From the NCBI RefSeq assembly GCF_021391535.1, contig NZ_CP090066.1, positions 2,307,501-2,371,500 on the forward strand: a stretch of DNA of 64,000 nt, read 5' to 3'. This DNA is from Aurantimonas sp. HBX-1 (GTDB taxonomy: Bacteria > Pseudomonadota > Alphaproteobacteria > Rhizobiales > Rhizobiaceae). Position numbers and translations under genes: made by a program. The first letter of the stretch is position 1; each line of letters starts with the position of its first letter. Shown one piece after another: positions 45,025 to 53,902 of this stretch. A model generated the notes under the pieces. The model made no database searches, was not told the origin of the DNA, and was given only the letters and a program-made list of their open reading frames with translations.

Positions 45025-46785
45025 ATGGCCGGCTTTGAAAAAATCCACTTCAGCCTGAGCGGAGATTCGGCGTCCGGACAGCAGACCCGCTTGCGCCGCC
45101 TGACTCGTGATGCTGGGTTCGGCCGTCTGCAGGGCTTCACGGTCGAATCTGCTGAGAGCACGGACAACCGGCCACCGCCCTCACCAGAAACGGCGAGCCG
45201 TCTCTATCTCCAAACCTACCTGACCGACGCGGGCAGCGAGGCACTGGCGCAGATCAGCACACCAGACAGCCCCGCGCTCGCGCCCGACCTGCGTCTGGTC
45301 ACCAGCAGCCGCACCGAGCAGTTGTTTGCCCAGACGCTGGTCTACGAGCAGACCTGGAAATCGATTCCGGTTTTCGGCGGCCGGGTCGTTGTCGATGTCG
45401 ACCAGGCAGACCGCAGCCTCGTCAGTATCAACGGGCAGCTCGCCCCGCCGCCGACCAAGTCGCCGGTCGCCAGCCTGTCGGCGCAAGATGCGGCGGGACG
45501 TGCCAGCGGATGGGCGGCATCGGGCACTGTTCCTGCCGACGAGGCGCCGCTGCTCACCTGGTACTATCTGGAGCCTGACAACGGCGGCGCGCCGGCGGGT
45601 GACTGGCGTCTCGTCTGGCGCTTTCGATCCGTGCCGCTCGTCCCGCCGGCCGAGCCTGCCGCCGCCCCGCCTCCCGACCACGACCATCGCTTCTGTCTCG
45701 GTCCCTCGCCACGCTCACGCGCCGCCCTGATCGACGTCTTCGTCGACGCTCAGGACGGCGAGGTCGTCTACCACTTCCCCTCGACACCCGCTCTGGCCAT
45801 TCCAATCGCGATGACAGGCGACGATGTCGACGGGCTGTCGCGCAACTTCTTCGGCCTGCAGACCCCTACCGGCTTCGCTTTGTCCGACCCGCTGCGCAAC
45901 ATCGTTACCTTCGATTACTCTCTGCAAGATATCGACAGGACGCCGCCGCCGCCGCTCCCCCCCAGTCCGATCAATCACAGCTCGCAGCATCTAGGGTCGG
46001 CTCATCGGGCGGCGGTCTCCGCCCATCACAACGCCACGAATGTGTTCAACTTCTTCAACGACGTGCTAAAGCGCGATGGCGTGGATGATAAGGGGATGCA
46101 ACTCGTCTCGATCGTCAACGTCTGGTCGAGCAGAGGCGGCGACCCCAGCCCTCAGTGGCGCAATGCTGTGTGGTGGAACAAGCGCATGTGGTACGGGCAG
46201 AGCGGCGGGCACAGCCTGGCCCGTTATCTCGACGTCATCGGTCACGAACTCACACATGGCGTCACCGAAAGCACCGCAGACCTTGTCTATCGCGACCTGC
46301 CGGGCGCGCTCAACGAAAGCTATTCAGATATCTTCGGCGTCATCATCGCCAACTGGTATCCGAACGAGCCCGAGCCGATCGGTAGCTGGAACTGGCAAAT
46401 CGGCGCTGGACTCGGAGCGGGCGGGGGGCCGCTACGCGATTTCGCCGATCCGTCAGCCACCGGCCAGCCGAACCATTTCAGCAGTTACGTTGCCTGGCCT
46501 TATTCCAGGGACTATGGGGGTGTCCACTATTACAGCGGCATCCACAACAAGGCGGTGCACAATTTGCTGACAGGCGCCGACGCGGCAGGAAATCCGACCT
46601 TTCCGGTGCGGGAGGCGGCGCTGATGCTTTATCTTACCCTGACGCGTCTTACTCAGACGTCCGATTTCGCTGATAGCCGGCGCACGCTGGAAGCGGTGAC
46701 CCGCGCCCACTACAGCGGCGATCCAGCAAAACTGGCCATCCGACTGGCCGCCATCGCCTCGGCCTTCGGAACCGTCGGACTATGA
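45025..46785 (+). CDS. M4-family (thermolysin/protealysin-like) metalloprotease, no signal peptide
   Basis: A 586-residue protein. Residues 60-230 resemble the FTP/PepSY propeptide region that inhibits M4 zymogens (LFAQTLVYEQTWKSIPVFGG). The catalytic domain has VIGHELTHGVTEST near 403-416 (HExxH zinc motif), GALNESYSDIFG near 428-439 (third ligand Glu) and YYSGIHNKAVHNLL near 503-516, the thermolysin His region. The N-terminus MAGFEKIHFSLSGDS is hydrophilic, so the enzyme is not exported by Sec; intracellular M4 enzymes such as protealysin exist. AGGAGG lies 8 bases upstream of ATG 45025; a GTG at 45019 is alternative. Its last four bases overlap the membrane protein gene. Confidence 0.9.
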   Translation: MAGFEKIHFSLSGDSASGQQTRLRRLTRDAGFGRLQGFTVESAESTDNRPPPSPETASRLYLQTYLTDAGSEALAQISTPDSPALAPDLRLVTSSRTEQLFAQTLVYEQTWKSIPVFGGRVVVDVDQADRSLVSINGQLAPPPTKSPVASLSAQDAAGRASGWAASGTVPADEAPLLTWYYLEPDNGGAPAGDWRLVWRFRSVPLVPPAEPAAAPPPDHDHRFCLGPSPRSRAALIDVFVDAQDGEVVYHFPSTPALAIPIAMTGDDVDGLSRNFFGLQTPTGFALSDPLRNIVTFDYSLQDIDRTPPPPLPPSPINHSSQHLGSAHRAAVSAHHNATNVFNFFNDVLKRDGVDDKGMQLVSIVNVWSSRGGDPSPQWRNAVWWNKRMWYGQSGGHSLARYLDVIGHELTHGVTESTADLVYRDLPGALNESYSDIFGVIIANWYPNEPEPIGSWNWQIGAGLGAGGGPLRDFADPSATGQPNHFSSYVAWPYSRDYGGVHYYSGIHNKAVHNLLTGADAAGNPTFPVREAALMLYLTLTRLTQTSDFADSRRTLEAVTRAHYSGDPAKLAIRLAAIASAFGTVGL

Positions 46786-47351
46786 GCCTCACACGGCTGG
46801 GAAGTGCCGCAGCCCGCCGGCAGCTGGACGGTGCCTCGCGGCGCGACAGCGCGCCGGCGCCGGGTGTGGCACCCTATGATTTCCCGGCTCATGTGCCGCC
46901 AACGCCCGCGCTGGCGGCACACACCGAGACCGGGACTGAGACCGAAAAGGCCCTCGAACAGCTTACCCAGTTCATCCCTGCCGAAACGATCACGCTGTTT
47001 ATCGCCGCGGTCTCGGCCCGTGAGGCGCTGGAGGGCCAGACCTGGGTGGCATGGCTGACATCCCCTGTGCTGATCGCCATTTTCACCTTGCTAACACCGC
47101 TCCTGCTGCTGCTGGCCGGCTATGCCACTTTCCGGGAAGGTCGTCGCAAAGGACAAGCTGCGGGTTCGGATGTTTCTTTCGCGATCCCCTGGTTCGACAT
47201 GTGTGCCTCGGCTGTGGCCTTCGCCATTTGGTCGCTGGCCGTACCCGGCCTTTTCGCCGATGCCTCCACCATGCAGGTCATCGCCGCCTTTGCCGCCTTG
47301 TTCGTGTCCTCGCTGCTTTCGCAGATCCGCCGCATCGTGGGCGTTCGCTAA
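46782..47351 (+). CDS. small multi-pass membrane protein of the haloperoxidase-protease operon
   Basis: A 189-residue protein. The first 65 residues are polar and Ala/Arg/Pro-rich; then come about four hydrophobic segments (FIPAETITLFIAAVSA, LIAIFTLLTPLLLLLAGY, CASAVAFAIWSLAVPGLF and VIAAFAALFVSSLL) joined by short loops. I do not recognise the family. Its ATG overlaps the stop of the M4 protease gene by four bases (ATGA), so the two are translationally coupled and probably work together; a membrane target, anchor or pore for the protease is conceivable. It is the last intact gene of the island. Confidence 0.75.
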   Translation: MSLTRLGSAAARRQLDGASRRDSAPAPGVAPYDFPAHVPPTPALAAHTETGTETEKALEQLTQFIPAETITLFIAAVSAREALEGQTWVAWLTSPVLIAIFTLLTPLLLLLAGYATFREGRRKGQAAGSDVSFAIPWFDMCASAVAFAIWSLAVPGLFADASTMQVIAAFAALFVSSLLSQIRRIVGVR

Positions 47352-47692
47352 GAACCGATGCATAATTCGTTGCAGGTCGCGGAAGGCTCACCGCGCGACC
47401 TAGGTTGGCGTAGTAGCATTCACGCAGAACCCCGGCATCATTTTCAGAATCGCCCCGTGCTGCGTATAGTTATACGTCCTCATAGGACGTGGCGGGTCGG
47501 CCAGCTAGTGATAAGTCGATAGGATCGCGACCTCCTTCTACGGCGAGCCGGGCGCAATCCGCCTGCATTGATCGCTTGCGGAGTGCGGTTCCAAACCCTG
47601 TTGCTGAGGGTGCACATTGTGGTACGCAGATTTCTGTGATTGGCGGCTGCGATGCCATACCATTCAATGACTTATTGCGTATATCGGTGTAG
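47352..47692. other. right end of the island, no gene; contains an inverted repeat
   Basis: The 341 bases between the last island gene and the right repeat show no gene. ACGTCCT (47474-47480) and AGGACGT (47484-47490) form a 7-base inverted repeat with a 3-base spacer, which could be an integrase or excisionase arm site or a small terminator. Nothing else is recognisable. Confidence 0.5.
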
Positions 47693-47710
47693 TCCCTTCC
47701 TCTCCGCCAT
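47693..47710. repeat. attR: right direct repeat of the island
   Basis: An exact 18-base copy of the tRNA-Ser 3' end (TCCCTTCCTCTCCGCCAT), in the same orientation as the copy at 20828-20845, with no tRNA body in front of it. It marks where the chromosome resumes; the 194 bases between it and the argE-like gene hold nothing else recognisable. Confidence 0.85.
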
Positions 47711-47904
47711 CGGCTGACTTCCGGATAAAATGAATCACTTAGGCGGCTTGCCGAAGCCGAAGTGGATACGCGGATCATCGGCGACGCTGCCGCCTAGCCG
47801 CCCCACCTGCTGCATCACGGCCGCGAGTGCCCCCTGCTTCGTCCGTGACGGCCGGCGACGGGCCGGATCGCCACGCGCCGCCATTCGGGCGCTGCCCGAT
47901 CGGC

Positions 47905-49104
47905 TCAGGCGTGCACGCGACGGTATTCCTGCTCCGAGCCCTGCCCGGATTCCGCCCAATCGACCAGCGCGGCGAGGAAGGTGTCGCACCGCTCGAGCTG
48001 GGCGGTCTCGACATATTCGTCCGGGCGGTGCGCCTCGGCGATGCGGCCGGGGCCGCAGATGATGGTCTCGATGCCGAGGATTTCCTTGAAGCGGCCGGCT
48101 TCCGTGCCGTAGGCGACCTTGGCGTGGCCGTTGCTGCCGGCAAAGCGGCGGGCGAGATGCGCGAGGTCGCCGTCCGGCGCGGTCTCTATCCCCGGCACGG
48201 CGGCGAAGACGTCGATCGCGATCCCGGCCTCCGGAGCGATCGCCTGCATCTCCGGCTCCAGCACGTCCCGGGCGTAAGCCGCGATCTCAGCGACCAGCGC
48301 GTCGGGGTCCTCGCCCGGCATGACACGGAACTCGAACTCGAACTGGCAGGCCTCGGGCACGATGTTCAGCGCGGTGCCGCCGTGGATCTTGCCGGTGTGG
48401 GCGGTGGTGAAGGGCACGTCGTAGGCTTCGTCCCGCTTGCCTTCGCGGGCGAGACGGGCGCCGATCTCCCGCAGCCTGGCGATGAACAGGGCCGCATATT
48501 CGACCGCGTTGACGCCCTGCGGCGCCAGCGACGAATGGCAGGCGCGGCCGGTCACCGTCACCCTCGCCGAGCGCTTGGCCTTGTGCGCGACGACCACCTC
48601 CATCGAGGTCGGTTCGCCGACGACGCAGTATCGCGGCAGTGTGGCACGGCCCTTGAGTGCCTCCAGCAGGCCGACGACGCCGACGCAGCCGACCTCCTCG
48701 TCATAGGAGAGCGCGAGGTGGATCGGGCGGGCGAGATCGGCCGCCAGCATGTCCGGCACCGCGGCAAGGGCGCAGGCGATGAACCCCTTCATGTCGCAGG
48801 CGCCGCGGCCATACAGCCGTCCGTCCCGTTCCGTCAGCGTGAACGGATCGCTTTGCCATTCCTGCCCGGCGACCGGCACGACGTCGGTGTGGCCCGACAG
48901 GACGATGCCCGGCACGTCCGCCGGCCCGATCGTCGCCCAGAGATTGGCCTTCTGGCCGGTCGCATCGTAGACGCGCTCGCTGACGACCCCGAGACCCGCC
49001 AGATAGGTCTCGACGAAATCGATCAGCGCGAGGTTGGAGCCGCTGCTCGTCGTGTCGAAGCCGACGAGATGGCGCAGGAATTCGGGGCTCGACTGGGGAT
49101 GCAT
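47905..49104 (-). CDS. argE: acetylornithine deacetylase / M20 family zinc hydrolase
   Basis: A 399-residue M20A hydrolase. Zinc ligands are visible in LSGHTDVVP (His), GRGACDMKGF (Asp bridging), LSYDEEVGC (Glu pair) and AEAHRPDEYVE (C-terminal His). The sequence is close in character to ArgE, which releases ornithine from N-acetylornithine, but M20 members in transport clusters may act on other N-acyl amino acids or peptides. The start at 49104 has GGAG 9 bases upstream; a GTG-like start at 49125 would add 7 residues. It lies 50 bases downstream of the LysR gene on the same strand, so the two may be cotranscribed. Confidence 0.85.
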   Translation of the reverse strand: MHPQSSPEFLRHLVGFDTTSSGSNLALIDFVETYLAGLGVVSERVYDATGQKANLWATIGPADVPGIVLSGHTDVVPVAGQEWQSDPFTLTERDGRLYGRGACDMKGFIACALAAVPDMLAADLARPIHLALSYDEEVGCVGVVGLLEALKGRATLPRYCVVGEPTSMEVVVAHKAKRSARVTVTGRACHSSLAPQGVNAVEYAALFIARLREIGARLAREGKRDEAYDVPFTTAHTGKIHGGTALNIVPEACQFEFEFRVMPGEDPDALVAEIAAYARDVLEPEMQAIAPEAGIAIDVFAAVPGIETAPDGDLAHLARRFAGSNGHAKVAYGTEAGRFKEILGIETIICGPGRIAEAHRPDEYVETAQLERCDTFLAALVDWAESGQGSEQEYRRVHA

Positions 49105-49154
49105 TGCGAGGACTCCGGCAGGCACCGTTCGGGAGGCGGTGCGGGAAACGACGA

Positions 49155-50078
49155 TCAGTTGAGGGTCTTGCGCACCAGCGCCATGAAGTCCGCTGCAGCC
49201 AGCGACAAGGGCCGGCTGGCGGGCGACAGGAAGCAGGCGCGATAGGGAATGGCCGGCGCGAACGGCCGCACGACGATGCCGCTGCCGAGCTGGTGGACGA
49301 TCGGGAAGGGATTGAGCAGCGCCACCCCCAGCCCTTCGCGGACGAACTCCGCCGCCGAGACCGCCGTGGCGGTCTCGATGACCATGTGGCGACGCACGCC
49401 GACCTTGTCGAAGAAGCGATCGATCTGGCTGCGGCCGGAATGACGGCGGGTCAGCGCGACGAACGGCTCGCCTTCCAGATCCTGCGGCCGGATGATCTCG
49501 TTGTCGACCAGCCTGTGCCGGCTCGGCAGCGCGCAGATCGCCTCCGTCGCCACCAGGAGATCGCTGCGCACGCCGTCGTGCACCACGGCGGTGTCGGTCA
49601 GGCCGATATCATGGCGGTCTTCGGCGATGCCGGTGACCAGCACGTCGCTCGACAGGACCTCGAAGACGATTTCGAGAGCCGGGTTGGTCTTGGTGAACCG
49701 GGCGACGATCGGCGGCAGGAAGCGGTGCGCAATCGTCGGCGGCGCGGCGATGCGCAGCGTTCCGCCGTGCGAACTGGCGGCGCTCGAGCGATCGACGATC
49801 CGGCCGAGGGCGGCAAAGATCGGCCCCAGCTCGTCGTTGACCGCCAGCGCGTCGGGATTGGGGACCAGCCGGCCGCCCGATCGATCGAAAAGCTGCCGGC
49901 CAAGCGTCGCCTCCAGCTCGGCGAGCGCCCGGCTGACCGCCGATTGCGACAGGCCGAGACGCTGCGCCGCGAGCGTCGTCTTGCCGGTCTCGACCAGCGC
50001 GCGCAGCACCTCGAGCTCACGAAGCGTGAACCCGGCGCGGCGCGGCTCCCCGCGTACAGGCGATGATTTTTCAGGCAT
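49155..50078 (-). CDS. LysR-family transcriptional regulator
   Basis: A 307-residue regulator. The N-terminal winged helix-turn-helix reads LRELEVLRALVETGKTTLAA, QRLGLSQSAVSRALAELE and LGRQLFDRSGGRLVP; the C-terminal part is the two-lobed effector-binding domain. It diverges from the dpp-type operon across 147 AT-rich bases, the usual arrangement for a LysR protein that controls its neighbour and itself. The effector is unknown, perhaps a peptide or amino acid. I chose ATG 50078; a GTG at 50120 is in frame and would add 14 residues that do not look like a LysR N-terminus. Confidence 0.93.
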   Translation of the reverse strand: MPEKSSPVRGEPRRAGFTLRELEVLRALVETGKTTLAAQRLGLSQSAVSRALAELEATLGRQLFDRSGGRLVPNPDALAVNDELGPIFAALGRIVDRSSAASSHGGTLRIAAPPTIAHRFLPPIVARFTKTNPALEIVFEVLSSDVLVTGIAEDRHDIGLTDTAVVHDGVRSDLLVATEAICALPSRHRLVDNEIIRPQDLEGEPFVALTRRHSGRSQIDRFFDKVGVRRHMVIETATAVSAAEFVREGLGVALLNPFPIVHQLGSGIVVRPFAPAIPYRACFLSPASRPLSLAAADFMALVRKTLN

Positions 50079-50102
50079 GTCTATGCAATAAATGTATATC
50101 TT

Positions 50103-50132
50103 TTGCTCTTTCAAATTCACCTATAGCATAAT
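50103..50132 (+). promoter_or_regulatory. candidate promoter and LysR control region of the peptide ABC operon
   Basis: TTGCTC (50103-50108) and CATAAT (50127-50132) lie 18 bases apart, about 95 bases before the binding-protein gene. The surrounding 50080-50150 is clearly AT-rich in an otherwise GC-rich region, and CTAT-AGCATA-ATAG (50121-50134) is an interrupted inverted repeat suitable for a LysR site. Confidence 0.35.
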
Positions 50133-50225
50133 AGCCTCACTGCCAACAGTCGGATTGAGCCGGCGGTGCGGCACTCGGACAGGGGTCCGGCGTGCCGGAG
50201 TCCTCGTTGTTCGTGGAGAGACAAG

Positions 50226-51827
50226 ATGAAAACAGGTGCCCTCTTTTCCTGCCTCGTCGCCGGCACGGTCCTGTCCGGCGCGGCCCAGGCGGCTGACCTC
50301 GTCGTCGGTCTCAAGTCGGAAGCGACCTCGATGGACCCGCAGTTTCATCAGCTGTCGACCAACACCCAGGTGCTGCTGAACATCTTCGAGGGGCTGACCA
50401 ACCAGGACCCGCTGCAGAAGGTGACCCCGGCGCTCGCGACCGAGTGGGAGGCGGTCGACGACACGACCTGGCGCTTCACCTTGCGCGACGGCGTCAAGTT
50501 CCAGAATGGCAGCACCTTCTCGCCGCGCGACGTGATCTACACCTATTGCCGCGTGCCGCTGGTCGAGAACTCGCCCTCGTCCTTCACGATCTACACGGCG
50601 ACCATCACCGACGTGAAACCCGACGGCGACAATGCCGTGCTGATCAGCACCGACGGCCCCAACCCGCTGCTGCCGACCGACGTCGCCAACCTGCCGATCC
50701 TTTCGGCCGACGCCGCCGGCGCGGAAGACACCGTCACCTACAAGCCGGGCGGCGAATGCGAGGGCATGGGGACAGTGCCGCAATCGGCCGACTTCAATTC
50801 CCCCGAGGTCACGGTCGGAACCGGCCCCTATCGGCTGGAGAGCTTCGTGCGCGGCAGCCAGATGGTGCTGACGCGCTATGAGGACTACTGGGGCGAGCAG
50901 CCCGACTGGGACAAGGTGACGCTGCGGCCGCTGACCAGCGACGGGCCGCGGGTGGCTGCGCTGCTGTCGGGCGATGTCGACATGATCGAATCGCCGCCGA
51001 TCCAGGACCTGCCGCGTATCGAGCAGGCCGGCTTCAGCATCGTCGACGCCCTGTCGAACCGCATCATCTACCTGGCGATGGACCAGGACGGCGAGGCCCC
51101 GAGCATCGCCGGGACGGACGGCAAGAACCCGCTGCTCGACAAGAAGGTCCGCCAGGCGATCTCGCTCGCGATCAACCGCGAGGCCATCGTCGAGCGCATT
51201 ATGGGCGGCTACGCTCAGGCCGCCGGCGAATTGCTGCCGCCGCCGATGTTCGGCACCAACGGCCGCGAAGTCGATGTCTACGATCCGGAGAAAGCCAAGC
51301 AGCTGCTTGCCGAAGCCGGCTATCCGGACGGTTTCGAGATCACGCTCGGCACGCCGAACGACCGCTACATCAACGACGCGCAGGTCGCGCAGGCGGTCGC
51401 GCAGATGCTGGCGCGGATCGGCATCCGGACCAATGTCGACGCGCAGACGGCGAGCCAGTTCTTCTCCCGCCGCAACGCGCTCGACTTCCCGATGTACCTC
51501 GCCGGCTGGAGCGCCTCCTCGGGCGAGATGTCCTCACCGCTGAAGTCGCTGGTCGCCACCTACAACAAGGAAGCGGGGACCGGCCCGACCAACGCCGGCC
51601 GCTATTCCAACCCGGCGATGGACGAACTCCTGAAGACGGCGATGACGACGATCGACGATCCCGAGCGCGAGAAGATGCTGCAGGAGGCCGAGCAGATGGT
51701 GCTCGACGATTTCGGCATCATCCCGCTGCACTACGAACAGACGGTCTGGGCCCTGAAAGAGGGGCTGACCTACGAGCCGCGCGTCGACCAGTACACGATC
51801 GCCTCGCAGGTCCACGCCGCGGAATAG
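50226..51827 (+). CDS. peptide ABC transporter substrate-binding protein (DppA/OppA type)
   Basis: A 533-residue family 5 extracellular solute-binding protein. A Sec signal peptide (MKTGALFSCLVAGTVLSG, cleavage after AQA) is followed by the SBP_bac_5 pattern: ATSMDPQFHQLSTNTQ, NIFEGLTNQDP, PALATEWEAVDDTTWRFTLR and DVIYTYCR, and later KKVRQAISLAINREAIVERI. GGAGAG lies about 7 bases upstream. It delivers a peptide or similar ligand to the two permeases encoded next. The ligand cannot be read from sequence; downstream M20 hydrolases suggest peptides or N-acylated amino acids. Confidence 0.93.
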   Translation: MKTGALFSCLVAGTVLSGAAQAADLVVGLKSEATSMDPQFHQLSTNTQVLLNIFEGLTNQDPLQKVTPALATEWEAVDDTTWRFTLRDGVKFQNGSTFSPRDVIYTYCRVPLVENSPSSFTIYTATITDVKPDGDNAVLISTDGPNPLLPTDVANLPILSADAAGAEDTVTYKPGGECEGMGTVPQSADFNSPEVTVGTGPYRLESFVRGSQMVLTRYEDYWGEQPDWDKVTLRPLTSDGPRVAALLSGDVDMIESPPIQDLPRIEQAGFSIVDALSNRIIYLAMDQDGEAPSIAGTDGKNPLLDKKVRQAISLAINREAIVERIMGGYAQAAGELLPPPMFGTNGREVDVYDPEKAKQLLAEAGYPDGFEITLGTPNDRYINDAQVAQAVAQMLARIGIRTNVDAQTASQFFSRRNALDFPMYLAGWSASSGEMSSPLKSLVATYNKEAGTGPTNAGRYSNPAMDELLKTAMTTIDDPEREKMLQEAEQMVLDDFGIIPLHYEQTVWALKEGLTYEPRVDQYTIASQVHAAE

Positions 51828-51995
51828 CGCGGCCCTGGTCCGCTCCGTCAAACGAAGCAGAGGCGTCGCCGCCAGGTGGTCGGCGCCGCCCTCGCCCGAC
51901 GACTTCGCCCCCGCCGGCGAGCCGTCGATCGCCAGTTCGGGGCGCACTGAAGCGCACCGGCCGCTGGAAGGCCCTACCCAACCCGGACGCCGACG

Positions 51996-52973
51996 ATGAC
52001 CGTCTATCTCCTGCGCCGTCTCGGCCAAAGCATCGTCGCCCTCGCGGCGATGGCCATCATGGTCTTCGTCGGGGTCTTCGCCATCGGCAATCCGGTGGAC
52101 ATCCTGATCAACCCGGAGGCCAGCCAGGCCGAGATCGCCGCCACCACGGCGCGGCTTGGGCTCGACAAGCCGCTCTGGGAGCAGTTCGCGCGCTTCGTCG
52201 GCAATCTCTTCCAGGGCGACCTCGGTACCTCCTTCGTCTACGGCCGGCCGGCGGCCGAGATCATCCTGGAGCGGCTGCCGGCGACGATGGAACTGGCGGT
52301 GACGGCGCTGCTGATCTCGGTGCTGATCGGCGTGCCGCTCGGCGTCTATGCCGGGCTGAAGCCGGACAGTATCGGCGGCCGCTCGGTCATGGCCGGCTCG
52401 ATCTTCGGCTTCTCCCTGCCGAACTTCTGGCAGGGCATGCTGCTGATCCTGGTCTTCTCCGTGCTGCTCGGCTGGCTGCCGGCCGGCGGGCGCGGCGAGA
52501 CCGTCACGGTGCTCGGCGTGCGGCTGAGCTTCCTCACCTGGGACGGGCTGCAGCACATGCTGCTGCCGGCGCTGAACCTGGCTCTCTTCAAGATGTCGCT
52601 GGTGATCCGCCTCACTCGGGCCAACACGCGGGAGGTCAGCCTGCAGGAATACGTCAAGTTCGCGCGGGCCAAGGGCCTCTCTTCGCGCCGCATCGTCCTC
52701 GTCCATATCCTGAAGAACATCATGATCCCGGTCGTGACCATCCTTGGCCTCGAGCTCGGCTCGATGATCGCCTTCGCCATCGTCACCGAGACGGTGTTCG
52801 CGTGGCCCGGCATGGGCAAGCTGCTGATCGACTCGATCAACCTGCTCGATCGCCCGGTGATCGTCGCCTACCTGATGCTGACGGTGGTGATCATCGTCAC
52901 GATCAACCTCGTCGTCGATCTCCTCTATTCGGCGCTCGATCCCCGGATCCGGCTGTCGCAGGTGAAGTCATGA
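51996..52973 (+). CDS. peptide ABC transporter permease (DppB type)
   Basis: A 325-residue permease with six expected membrane helices. The N-terminus TVYLLRRLGQSIVALAAMAI and the EAA-loop region (YVKFARAKGLSSRRIVLVHI) are typical of DppB/OppB. It forms the transmembrane channel together with the next gene product. The 168 bases between the binding-protein gene and this gene contain no gene. Its stop overlaps the next start by four bases (ATGA). Confidence 0.95.
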   Translation: MTVYLLRRLGQSIVALAAMAIMVFVGVFAIGNPVDILINPEASQAEIAATTARLGLDKPLWEQFARFVGNLFQGDLGTSFVYGRPAAEIILERLPATMELAVTALLISVLIGVPLGVYAGLKPDSIGGRSVMAGSIFGFSLPNFWQGMLLILVFSVLLGWLPAGGRGETVTVLGVRLSFLTWDGLQHMLLPALNLALFKMSLVIRLTRANTREVSLQEYVKFARAKGLSSRRIVLVHILKNIMIPVVTILGLELGSMIAFAIVTETVFAWPGMGKLLIDSINLLDRPVIVAYLMLTVVIIVTINLVVDLLYSALDPRIRLSQVKS

Positions 52974-53902
52974 GCGACGACGCCTTCGTCTCGGGCCTGG
53001 AGCCCGCCGCGACATCGCCTGTCGCCGTCGACAGCCCGCTGAAGCGCATCGCGCGCGCCTTCTTCGAGGACCGGCTGGCCGTCGCCGGTCTGGTGCTGTT
53101 CCTCGTCATCCTGCTGCTGGCGATCTTCGCGCCGCTGATCGCGCCGCAGGACCCCTACGACCTCGCCCAGCTCGACATCATGGACGGCGGCCAGCCGCCG
53201 GGCGCGGCGAGTTTTGCGACCGGCGGCACCTATTATCTCGGCACCGACGAGCAGGGCCGCGACATGCTCTCGGCGATCCTCTACGGCCTGCGCATCAGCC
53301 TCGTCGTCGCGACGGTATCGCTCGCCTTCGCCATCGCCATCGGCGTCACCGCCGGCATCGCGGCGGCCTATTTCGGCGGCCGGATCGACGCGCTGATCAT
53401 GCGGGTGGTCGATTTGCAGCTGTCCTTCCCGGCGATCCTGATCGCCCTCATCCTGCTGGCGCTCTGGGGGCGCGGCGTCGACAAGGTGATCATCGCGCTT
53501 GTCATCGTCCAGTGGGCCTATTACGCCCGAACCGTCCGCTCCTCGGCGATCGTCGAGGCGCGCAAGGACTATGTCGACGCGGCACGATGCCTGGCGCTGT
53601 CGCACGCCCGGATCATGTTCCACCATCTCCTGCCGAACTGCCTGCCGCCGCTGATCGTCGTCGCCACCGTGCAGATCGCCCAGGCCATCGCGCTCGAGGC
53701 GACGCTGTCCTTCCTCGGCGTCGGCGTGCCGATCACCGAGCCCTCGCTCGGGCTGCTGATCGCCAACGGCTACGACTATCTGCTCTCGGGCCGCTACTGG
53801 GTCAGCTTGTTCCCCGGCATCGCCCTCGTCGTGACCATCCTCGCTATCAACCTCGTCGGCGACCGCCTGCGCGACGTCTTCAATCCGAGGCTGCAGAAAT
53901 GA
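52970..53902 (+). CDS. peptide ABC transporter permease (DppC type)
   Basis: A 310-residue permease. The polar N-terminus (about 35 residues) precedes the first helix VAGLVLFLVILLLAIFAPLI, then IAPQDPYD and LGTDEQGRDMLSAILYGLRI, the DppC signature. The EAA loop reads YVDAARCLALSHARIMFHHL. Start and stop overlap both neighbours by four bases, so the operon is translationally coupled. Confidence 0.95.
   Translation: MSDDAFVSGLEPAATSPVAVDSPLKRIARAFFEDRLAVAGLVLFLVILLLAIFAPLIAPQDPYDLAQLDIMDGGQPPGAASFATGGTYYLGTDEQGRDMLSAILYGLRISLVVATVSLAFAIAIGVTAGIAAAYFGGRIDALIMRVVDLQLSFPAILIALILLALWGRGVDKVIIALVIVQWAYYARTVRSSAIVEARKDYVDAARCLALSHARIMFHHLLPNCLPPLIVVATVQIAQAIALEATLSFLGVGVPITEPSLGLLIANGYDYLLSGRYWVSLFPGIALVVTILAINLVGDRLRDVFNPRLQK

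Larger units (their letters stand above)
20845..47710. mobile_element. genomic island integrated at tRNA-Ser(GCU), no integrase left
   Basis: Bounded by the 18-base direct repeats at 20828-20845 and 47693-47710. Everything inside is accessory: restriction and methylase parts, McrBC, proteases, a STAND ATPase, nucleases, caspase and haloperoxidase genes. Everything outside is ordinary core or transport content. No tyrosine or serine recombinase, transposase, conjugation or phage structural gene is visible. The left end starts with a methylase lacking its N-terminus, so a deletion that also removed the integrase is the simplest explanation. Several genes are broken, others are intact, which suggests an old island with selection acting on only some cargo. 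Local base composition is visibly more AT-rich in parts, for instance 21620-22550. Confidence 0.8.

Noticed and set aside
20845..47710. CRISPR array in the island
   Set aside because: I looked for regularly spaced 25-40 base repeats and found none; the only tandem repeat is the hexamer array outside the island.
20845..47710. Insertion sequence or transposase inside the island
   Set aside because: No DDE, IS110 or tyrosine-recombinase motif was seen in any frame, and no terminal inverted repeats flank a gene.
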